64,000 nucleotides of DNA from JAZKAR01 sp040389065 (GTDB taxonomy: Bacteria > Pseudomonadota > Gammaproteobacteria > Burkholderiales > Casimicrobiaceae), in assembly GCA_040389065.1 (NCBI GenBank), contig JAZKAR010000005.1:248001-312000 (forward strand), written 5' to 3'. The notes under the pieces are model-generated. The model was given only the letters and a program-made list of their open reading frames with translations. It searched no databases and was not told where the DNA came from. Position 1 is the stretch's first letter. Every line of letters begins with the position of its first letter. Made by a program: the position numbers and the translations under genes. Of the stretch, positions 49,301 through 61,300 are shown piece after piece.

Positions 49301-52300
49301 TGACCATCAGCATGATCTATCTGCCATTGGCCATTTACTTTCTTCATCCTTACCAAATGACCTTCATCAAGCTGAATTTCTTTGCCATCTAATGAAACTA
49401 ATTTAACTGCCTTTTTGCTTCCTATTTTTAGCAGCAACTCTTGATCATTTTCTGCTTTTTCTGCAAACTCAAGCCCACGATCAGCTAATTCTCTCCAGCG
49501 TCTATCTCCTGCTAATTTTGCTCTAACGGAGGCTGGATAAGCTGGCATAAACCTTATTCCGTTCCTCATAAACAGGAAGCGCGCAAATTCGATCGTGAAA
49601 GCTCCTTCGTTATAGTCGCCTTTCATATCTTTAATGTGTTGAGCTATTACTTTGGGTTTAATACCTAGTTTTAGTAATTCTTCTTCTACAACTTTAATAT
49701 ATTCATTGAAATGACTCGCAAGCTTTTCTTCTCTAACTTCTTTTCCAAAGTTAGCTAAAGTGGTTTGTACACAGCGGCTTGGTATACTGGCTTCATTTTC
49801 ATAGCCTAAATCATGTTTGGTATAAATTCGGCTTGATTGTTCCTCAGAAACAGAACTAATGTTACCTAATTGTTGACGTACAACGGGTAACTCCGGCTGC
49901 TCATTTTGAGAAGATTGATTCTTTGCTCTATTTCTACTTCTACTCCAGCTCCCAAGGTTTTCTCTGGAACCTTTTAGCGATAACCAGCTCTTGTTATGTC
50001 TTAAAGTTTTTCTTCCACGCTCTTTTGAATCACCTTGCACGTCTAAAAAAGCAGCTAATTGTTTAGATAATACAGAAGAGAAAATAAAATACATGCCTGT
50101 TATTTTTCCTTTTTCTCCAGACAGCGATATCTTCTCTTCTAATCCTAATATTTTTTTAACTTTATCTTTTTTACTTGGCGCATCTTCATGTGGTCGCATA
50201 AGTTCCAGAGCAACACTTCTCTCTTTAGAGAAATCACAGAACTGCTCTCTATCTTTTAACCCTTTAAATATTTCACTGATTAAATTTAGATGATCTTTAT
50301 TAATATGTGGAATGGCTTTTAATTTCTCAAACCATGCATCATTAATGATATATTTATCAGCTTCTTGATGATTTAATAATGACAATAACTCTCTATTTTC
50401 TTCTATTGAGGCTCTACTAGAATTCGACTCTTCTAACCTGATTGCAAAATCAATAGCCCTGAATAAAGCTGCCAAGCCACTTTGAGGTTTATTAAGCTCT
50501 TGCAATACAGATGATTTATTTGCGCGGCTTAAATCAATAGCAATATTATTAATAATTTTACTGACATAAATCTGCAAATCAGCCATATTACTGCTCAAAG
50601 ATCGCTGCTGAAGTTTTTCATGGAACTGATTTGCTTCATTAAGAAAAGGATGGCTTTTTATATTATTGATAATAGAAAATTTATTATCCCTTAATGCCTT
50701 TAACAATCCATCAAAATCCAAACGATTCCCAAGCTCTTTCGTTGGGCTTTGTATTATTACTGCACTACCTTTAGTAGTTATTGCATCTGAACGCTCTGTA
50801 TTATACCCCACAAATTTAGATTCATTTAAATCAGATGTTTGTATCGAAGATCTAAACTCTTTAATTCCAGCAACCGAAACATGCGCAACATCAAACTCCC
50901 CATTCTTTTTATAAATAGCATAACAATACATAAATGGCTTATTAAGCACTAATGTTTTTCTGCCATCTGTATTCATAACAAAAAAGCTATTGCCCGTTAA
51001 TTGACTAATAACTTGAGCCTTCCCTTCATCATGCATAGCATCAAATAATGAACTTTCCTCAATACCGCCCTTTAATTCCCTGACAAATCCTAATTGCATT
51101 TCAATTAATAAAGATTGTTTTGCATGATGTTTATATTCATATAACGGAATCCAGATATTTTTCTCAATCGCTAATAACTGTAGACTTGTAGCAACAGCAT
51201 GGTAGCTACAATTACCTAGATTTTGATCTACTCTAGGATCACCATGTTTCCACCATTCTTTATTTTCAAATAATTTTTGATCTATTTTTATTTGCCAAAA
51301 GAATGCTCTATTCCCTACAAAAAATTCTAATTTTTCGACCAACAATTCAAATTTTAAATGATCAGGATGATCTTTTAAAAATTTTATTATTTGTGGCAGT
51401 CGATCAGTCACAAAATCTTTAGCCCATAACATTAAATCTTTATTATCAGAACAATGAGACAACAATTCATTAAGTTCTGAAAAACCTGTTAGTTGATCTA
51501 ACGCATTAAAAAAATCAAGATGCCGAAGCTCTTCCCTCACCCATTCATAGCGAGCCAGCAAAGCACTTTTCCTCAATAGCACATAATTTTTATCTAATAC
51601 TGTTGAGAGATTATCTATTGCTTTAGCCGAAGGAGTATTATCAATTTCCGAGAAATCAGTTCTATCTAATTTACTTAATGCATCAGTAACATGCTCTTCT
51701 AATTTCCTTCCTTCTTCTTTAAAAATTTGTGCTCTTCTTTCAGCTTCTTTTTCAGCTAGTTCTGCCTCAACTAAAAAACCACTTTCAATTTCAGATAATA
51801 ATTTATTCTTATTCCTCTCTTCAATCTCTTCTCTATGCTCTAATAACCCTACTATGAAATCCTTATCTTCAGGTATAAATCTTGCTAACTCAGAATAATA
51901 ATTATAATGCCCATCTTCAAAGAAATCATTCATTAAACTACATCTATCATCCGAAGCAGTAACTGCTGCTAGTTTTCTTATATATTCACGTAATTTTTCT
52001 TTTTCAAAATTACTTTCTTCTTTAACAACATTAATAATGATTAATCTTAAAATAAGTTTTTTATCTCTAGCATCAGCCAAGCTCGGTTCGCTAGCAGCTA
52101 ACTCAGCAAAACTTTCATAGTCCCCAGAGGCTTTGCATTTTGCTAAGGCCCATTTAACATCTTTCTCACGTGACAAAAATGGTACTGAGGCTGCTAACTT
52201 AGCAAAAAGCTTATAGTTATTGGATTTTCTGCAGTCATCAAGTGCTGTTCTTTTTTGGCTATCTGATACCAGCATTGGAGATGAGGCAGCTACTTCAGCA

Positions 52301-55300
52301 AAATAAGAGTACTTCTCAGCTCTCCATAATTCTTTTAATGCCCATTTTTTATCAGTTTCGGAAGCTTCTACAGCAAACTTAGCAACATTTGCATAGTCGC
52401 CTTTTCTCAGCAATTTTCTTAAGTGAGCATTAATGGGGTCATTAATGGGGTCAGACCCCTTTGATCTTTGAGCGTTACTAGCGGCCACTATTCTCCAAGG
52501 CTCTGCCTGCAATGCCTCTGCCCCGGCTTCTTCTACCGGTAAAATTCCATGTTCTTCAATATGTCTGGCCTGCTCAGCTAACGTTAAACCAGCTTTCAGT
52601 TTTCTAACATAGCTTAGCTCAAAGCCAACCTTCTCAATGAGACTTTTCAGACCTGATGGATCATTAATCAGTAGTTCTTTATTATCCCTGAAGCCTCTCA
52701 GTACCAGCAGGTGCTCTCCATGCCTTACTTCGGCAACGACAGAAATTACGTGGCCTGCATCGGGACCAGTTTCAAATACTACGGATTCCTGCCCCTCTAC
52801 ACTCAACTTTAAGGCTCTTGCTTCACCTGAGTTATCGTTATAGCGCGCTAAATAGCCAAATTCGATTACAGCATGTTCAGGATTAGTAAAGCCCTCATAT
52901 ACTGCCTCGATATTTCTTCCAACTTCTAACTCACGCCCTTGCCCTCTTAGGAACTCTTCAACCCATTCGAATTCGGCTTTGCCCTCTTTCAATTTTGCCA
53001 GTACAGCTTCATCGCTCTCTCCTAGCCTTCTAGCTGCTCGCAAATACTCATAGCCCCAGCCTAATACTTCTTTAAGCTGCTCTTCGTGCGCTTGTTTTTC
53101 TGCTGCAGTGGCATTGCGTCTTAATATAGGAAATTCGCGATTACTAAAAATTGAAAATTCAGGCAACCGGTAGCCGGGATCGTTTGATCTTACGCTGTTA
53201 TGCATAGCTAGTTCAGCACACCATATTGCTGCAGCTACAGTATGGCGACCGCTGCTTTGACCAGCAGTATTAATGGGGTCAGACCCTTTTGATCTTTCTG
53301 ACTGCGCTTGCATTATTTCTAAATCAATCGGTAATTCAGAACCAGAAACATCGTTTTCTTTACGCTTTCCTCGCCGGGCTTCTTCTATTGTCTCATTTTT
53401 TGTTTCAAATATTACATCACCTGGCAATGGTTCAAATATTGCTTCGTTATTTGATTCTTCAGCATGTTCGGTTTGAATTTTTGCTACATCATTACTTCTC
53501 GGCGATGAAGGCCCTGCCTTATCTTCGATATTAAATTCGTGTAGATATGCATCTGATGATTTTTGTTGCCCTTCTTTTTCCTCATCATAATGAGAAATAA
53601 TAATTTTAGGGGTATTTGGATCAACCTGAATATCAGGTTCATTATCTACTCGTCGTGCACTTATCGCATCATCATTATTTTCTATATCATCTTTTATCGA
53701 TTGCATTAAATACATTAATCTACGCACATATTTTTCATACATAACATGATCAGGTGTTAAACTTGCACCAATCATGCCAATATAATTATGGCTGAATTCT
53801 GGCTCTAATACTATTCTAGCAACCCATTCTTTTAGGGCATTATCTTCAGAGCTTATAATTTTATTTAAAATATCAACTCGAGCATTACTATTATTAATCG
53901 GGCTTCCATCAAACAAGCTTACTACTAATTTTTTGATATTTAATTGCGATAATGCATCTTTTTCGATAGCAATTTCTTTTAAGATTTCAGCATAAACTAA
54001 TGTTAAAACAATTCCATTAGGGCTATAATCCTCTTCCCTAGCCTCTAACTCGTTTTGACTCTCTTTCAATAATCTTAATTTTTCTTCAAGACTAGAATCT
54101 AACATCATTATAGAAGTCTTATATTTTTTTGCTTTTTTATTAAAATTCTTTAAAACATCTTCCATTATTACTTTACTAAATTTTTTACATATCTCGATTG
54201 AAACTTTTCCTTCCACCAAGAACTGATCCTCTTTATTATAAATTCCAGCTTTAGCTCGTAACCTGTTCAAACCTGAAAATAGTGTGTAACTGCTCAACGT
54301 CTTCTCTTCTTTTGCAACTTCCAGTTTTTCTAGCAATTTACTGAATTTTTTTCTTGCTTGTTTACTATCTTCATTAACTGGGAATAAAACACCTCCTTTG
54401 AAACCTTTTTCAACCGTTCTATTTATTTTTTGTATAACGTATTTACCTTTTATTGCTTTTATTGTTTCAACTTTGAATTTTAAATACTCATTAACATTAT
54501 TAACATAATTCTTAACACCAACCCTTCTTACAGTCGAAAGAGAGGGAAATTTAGCAAATCGATTATGGGAAGCATTAATATACTGCCAATAATAATCGGT
54601 TGAGTTATTAACTTTAACTCCTTTAATCATAGTGTAGTGATCAGATTTAGTAGATAAAGTAGGAATATAAATTTCTTCATTTTCCAAATTGTACAAATTA
54701 TTTATACTGGCTAATATTTGGGGGGGAACTTTAAATTTTAACTCTTGATCAACATCGGTCACTCTTTCATAATATGGATAAATATCACTACGAATAGTTT
54801 TAGCAAGCGTCATAAAATCTATCATATCTTTTAATACACTTACTCTCACCCCCCCCCCGACAATACCCATTGCAGCTAGAAGATCACTTCTAATATATTT
54901 TTCTTTATTTTCTACTAAAGCTCTTATAAGTACCCATTGGCTATACCGTGGTATATTAAATCCAAGCGACCCCATGTAGTTTATTAAAAGTTGATAAGGG
55001 CATTCATTTGTTAAATGACTAGCCATTACCACAGTTTGCGGCTGGCTCCAATGCTTACTATCTGTAAACTTGCCTGTAGCTGGAAACATTTCCCAACAGT
55101 AAAAAGAATTTTTTCTTACTTGCTTAATATTATTAAGCCAATCATTTGCATGTATAAACTTTTCATTATTGGAATCTTCTAATGAAACCATACGGCTAAA
55201 AAAAGCTTCCGTTTCTTCAAATGCATCTTTGCAAAGTTCATTAATTGTTTTCCTTAAGTTTTCCTTACGTATCAACTTAAGATTATTTACTTTATCAACC

Positions 55301-58300
55301 ACATGAATTCCAACATTTTTCCAACGATCTTTTAATTGATTCAACTCAGTTATAGCATATAAATTATTTATGTACTTATCAAAAATTATTTCAACATCAT
55401 TAATTTGTTTTCGATCCACTTCCAAAGAAATAACATTTAACCGCTTTTTAAATTCTCTTATTAAATCTACTATAAAGGGATGAGATATAGTAGATACATT
55501 CATTGCCATGATCTTGTCAAAATCGTATTTTAAGTTGTCATAGCTACTATGAGCATTAGCTAATGAAGGTGTTAAATCTATATTTACATCACTCATTCGC
55601 TCATCAATAAAAGAAAGCTTATCAATTATCAGGCTAAATCCTTCTGCTATCTCATCACGCTTATGTAAAGCTTCCTTAGCAAGGCTTTCTGTCATTCCAT
55701 TTAAATTATGCGCTACCACACCATAATGTTGCACATTAAAATTATCCTCTATTGAATCATCATAGGTTGTAAATTGCGCTCTTTGTTTAATATGAGCTTT
55801 TTTTAAATTCTCTCTAAATTTATCTTCCCATTCATCTAATGCATTTAAGACTCTATCGCAATGGGCATACCGCTCTTCAGTACTAATATCTGTTAATGGT
55901 TTTTCTAATAGCTTAATACTATCTGTTAGCGCAGTACTCGTTTCAGATTCATTTTTTGATACAACTGAAGCTACCTTCCTCTTACCCAAAAATTCACTAA
56001 ACTCTTTTCCAATATAATTTAAACCTGACTTTACTTTACCCTTAATAAAACTAAATTCAGTTACGCTTAATTCTTTTTGAATTTCGCTCACATAATCTTG
56101 TTTTGCTTTTGCTTTCGCATTTGAAGTGTTTAATTTTTCAAGAAAGTTTATTCTGGAATAGCTTCCTTTTACTTTTCCACTTACTAAATGATCTTGTTGA
56201 TCACTCCACTTAAATAAACCATAACTTTCACCAGTAACTATATTTTTTAACTCCCAGATTGATTCACCGGATTGCTGATCATTTATCTTTTTAGTAGCCA
56301 ATAAATTACGCGTTTTAAATTTGGTCAATGACTTTTTAAGTTCACGGCTTTCATTTTCTAGCTGCTGAATTTCAATAATGCGATTCTCTGTGCCATTGCG
56401 GCTAAATAAGATATAACTTTCACCTTCCAGCTTGCTGCTATCTCGCACAACATCTATAAATGAGCTTGAATTTTCGTCAATGCCATAGCCTCTTTCTAAT
56501 AATACTTTTTGAAGAAATAAACGTTTCAAGCGTGAAGATTTTTCATAAGCCCTATATGTTCTATCAATTATTCTCCAATCAGCTCCCCAAAACCTATACT
56601 TGGGGTCCTTATGGCTTTTAGCGTATTCTGTGTTAAGTTCGGTTTTAAACTCCTGGAATATGCTTCCTAATGATCTACTGCCTTTCGAAGATGTTCTAGG
56701 CGGGATAGCGATATCAGCTTGTTTTTTATCAAAACTTCCCTCACCCGGATAAGTTTCTTGGCTTTTCGACATACGAGCATGAGTATTAGAGCTTATTCTT
56801 GTTGGAATTAAAGGGGTATGCGTTTCTTTAAAGTTTCCATGTTTTCTGGTGTTTGTATATTCTATTTCTGGCACTATCTCTTCGCTCAAATTACTTCCTG
56901 TACCATTCTCAGGTAGTTCAAAGCGCACTTTTCTTGGCCCACTTGCAGACTGCTCAACATCGTTCTCATTAGAGCCTAAACGTATAATTTCTAATTTATT
57001 GTGATCACTAATTTCATCATTTCTAAGCGGCGTTACTCGCTGTGCTGTTGCTGCTATTTCAACGATAGGCTCTTCTAGCTCATACTCTGTAGAATAAGAA
57101 TCTCGGTTTAAACTAGCGCGTGAGTTATCTGCACCTATCAGATGAGCCTCATCACTATCAGAAATTTCAAGCTTTTGCGTTAACTTTAAAAAGTCTTCCG
57201 CTGCTTTTCTTAAGCTTTCATCATTACTATTTCTAGCATTATCAAGAACGCTGTGAACGCCAAGAAACTCTAACTCTAAATCATCATCTGCCAAGAGTGC
57301 TTCTAAAACAGTTTTATCAATCAAAACTGTTTTAGAAGCATCCTTATGCCCTTCTAATTTCCATACACCATCTTCTTTATCTTCTTTAATCAGTACCATT
57401 AAATGCTGAGCATCAGCTTTTGTATCATAGTCAATGCTATGATCAACACCGTTTGAGATCCATTTTAAATTTCCGCTAGCACCTTCTTTTGCAATAACCA
57501 GCACAGAGAATACTGGCGAAGTATCTGTGGTAAATTCAGTTAATAAATTAAATAACTCAGGCGCTATCTCTTTAGCTTTAGCTTTTCTCTGCTCATCAGA
57601 CATAGTACGCGTGTGCTCTTCGCTTAATGCTTTCAAACCATAACGACTTGCACCATTTCTTTCAAAAAATAGTTTAACTGCAATATCAATATATTCCTGA
57701 ACACCTTCATTGTATTTTTCATAAAGATTACGAATCGCAAGATTATTACTATTAGCTGCATCAACTCTCTCAAACCATGCCTTTATTTCTTGTTGGATAG
57801 CAGGATGTATAACTTCATCCCAACCTGTTTTTATTTCATCGTTTTCGCCTTGTTGTTTATAAAAAGCTCGCACTGCTTGACGTATACAATGCTTTAATGA
57901 AAGAGAAATTTTTTGAGATTCTGATTTTTCTATTTCAGTATGAATGGGGTCAGACCCCTTTGATTCTTCTGCTGTTGATTCAAAATGCATTGCAACTGTA
58001 AAATTAGCTACGCTATCTAAAATACTTTCCTTAAATACATCATCAATATAGGCTTCTCTTACCAAGCCTTCTAATTGACTTACTTTATAAAGCAACTGTT
58101 CTATTTGTTTATTTTTATAACTATTATTCTCTAGCAATAGCGCATGTGTCTCATATAATGTTGAGAAATCCTTAAACATTTTAACTATAAATTCACATTG
58201 TTTATTTTTCTCATCATCAGAGGCACTTCCATTATTCTCTAACTCTTCAAGATTACTTATTTCATCTTTAATATTTAAAAAATAACTCTCATTTACTTCA

Positions 58301-61300
58301 TCAAATATTTTTGATGCTTCTTTTTTAATTAAGAGCTGTATTTCTTTATCTTCACAACTCTGTAATATACTGCTATACCGTTCTAACACCAACATACCAA
58401 ATAAAAGGTCTCCTTGAACAACAATTAAATCATCTACTAAACCTTTAAAAATACTTGCAACTTCTTTTAAAGATCTGCCATTTTCTATATAACTTTCAAC
58501 CAAATCCATACTTTTATTAACAACTTCTTTGCGCATTTCCACTGCATACTTATTCTCACTAACAATTTTATTTAGCAGACTTATATGTTTGTAAATAACT
58601 AACATCACCATATCTGGTTGATTACTTGCTTTGAATAGACTTTTTGCCTCCATTACACAATTAATAGCTTTTTGCAGAATTTCATTATTTTTCAAATCTC
58701 CTTGAATCCATTCATCATGCGCCATCATAAATGCCCTAGCCGCTTCTTCAGGCTGCATATTAATTTTATATGCTTCAGCTTGCTTTTCATGATCTATTGC
58801 ATTGCAATGATGTTCTAGTAACGCATGAAGATCTTTCACTCCTATTAATACTTGATGAGTTGTATCTTGATGATTATTCCAAAAAATTTCTAGCATTCTT
58901 GTATTTAAAATTGTATCTTTTTCTTGATTATGTTCTTTTAGAACCCTCATTCCATAAATATCATCAATTAACCCTTTTAGAGAGTTTACAATTTCCATTT
59001 TAAAACTACTAAAAATATTCTCTCCTCTATCACTAACAAAAAAATCTATTGCATGTTCCAATTCAATGACTCTAGTTTCCATTGCCAAAAACTCAGAGTT
59101 ATTAGCAAGGTACTCACTGCTAGCTAGCAATAATGAAGTGGTGGTTTTTAATTTATTATAAAGATCTTGAACATTTTCGGAAAATCCTACTCTAATTGGT
59201 GTTGAGTCCTCATCTTTTGCATGCGGGTTTAAATCTTTACTCCATTTACCTTTATTGTACGTATATTCAAATCCCAAATCATCGTGCGAACCTAAAGCAA
59301 GATCATCATACAAACCTAAAGGAGCACCATCAAATGTCTTTAAAGGTTGCTTCATCCTTTCTACATATTCATTGAATTTTTCTATATAACCAGGGCTATT
59401 AACCCCAATATCGCTTAAATATATTTCTGATTTCAATGGTTCTGCTTGCCAAGTCAAGCTAAGTTCTGTTTTAACATTAGTACCAAATATTGATGAAACA
59501 ACTTCTTTCAGTGCACTAATTTTTTCTAAAAACTCATTTTTATTAGCACCTAATACTTGTGGCTCCCATGTATAAAACTCAACACATAAATTTATAAAAT
59601 ATCTAGCTTTAGAATAAATATCTATTAAAACTCTAAGCTGCAATTTTAATTCGTCATAACTTTGCAAACTAATCACTGGAACAAGCTGCTTCTCTAATGC
59701 TCTAATTTCCGCCTCAAACCAATCCTTTTTTGCAGTTATTCGTTGAGCCAACCGTAAAAAATCACCAATATAAAGCGGTGAATTTGTTTGGGGTTGATAA
59801 TAAGTAATTAATTCATTCAAATCGTTTTGAAGAGTTTCATTTGGAAATTGGTCTGTTCTATTATTTATGCTCTTTGCTACATCCATGCCTTTTATGTGGC
59901 CTGGAATAAATCCAATAGCATCATTATCTCTTCTGCGCAACCCATATCCCATTAGACCAAAATCTTTGGGGATGGCAACTGGATTTACTTTAGGAATAGG
60001 TATTTGTGGTTGCGTCAAGAACTTGGCCCATGGATTTCTGCTCTCTAACAATTGAGAACTTATCATTGAATCATGCATTCCAAGTAATCCAAGCATTGCT
60101 TTCTTTAAACCCTCTGATTTTCCAGATGCTAGAATTTGATTTCTACGCTCAAACCCATATTTTCCAGCAAAAGCATTTAAATATGTTTTATATACATGAA
60201 TCGCATCAAGACTATCAATATCAAGGTGAAGATTCAATATATTATTTTCTCCATATAGAGAGTTTAATTGATGAGCAAAATAAAGAGAGCCGTATAATGA
60301 TCTAAATGTATCTGTACGAATTCCAATATTTTCATTTATTGAATGAGTATTTAATTTTAAGAAATTCAGTTGCGCATCTTTATCGCTAACTCTTGCTATT
60401 CGTCTTTCCATATCACCGCGGAAATGTATCGCTAATGGCGATAGGTTAAGAAGCATAGTATGCGGTATTTCTATATCAATACCATTTGGTCTTATTATCG
60501 GCATTAAAAACGTATGTAAATTTCTATAGGCAGTCCAAAAATGTACATTTACATTTGAAGGCAACCCACGCATTGCCGAGTTCATTGCAATGAGTGCCTC
60601 TTTCGACTTAGCTTTATATTCCTGATTACCTCTACCTAGCATAGGGAGTAATGTAGGTGGAAACCAAATACCATGAAGATGGATAAGCGTATTTTCTAAC
60701 ACTTGTTTTTTAATAATCAAATCACCTAATTGTTTATAATCATTCTCAGCAGCAGGCGAAAGAATACATTTCTTAATCATATTATCACAGACATTTATTG
60801 CCTTAGCGAACTCACCAATCTGCTCGTAGCAAAAAATTGCTCCTCTTGAATAATATTTTAAATTGCTTTCATCTTGCTCATGATTACCTGTAACTCGCTT
60901 TGCTTTTTGAATATACAATTCAGCTGCTAGTTCATAATCTAGTGCTGCGTTTCTTTTATATATAAAATTTTCGTTTCTGTCAGCACATATCAACCAAGCC
61001 TCAGCAGCATCTTCAAAATAATTTAATTTCCTAAATCGAAGCGCAGCTTTTGTAAATAAGCTATTTCTCGCCTTAAAAGTTTGAATATCAATATTTTTAC
61101 TTAAATTATTTTTAAATATATTCTCAATGTACTTTAATATATTTCTAACTTCAGCAATATTATTTAACTGCCATTGCTCTTCCAGATCTTTCTCACAATT
61201 TTTAATTGTATTTAATTTACCCTTACTTAAATTGGCATCTGCTTGCGTATCAATGATTAAGTCTTCATCGATTACATCAAATCGAGTTGAATCATTGCCT

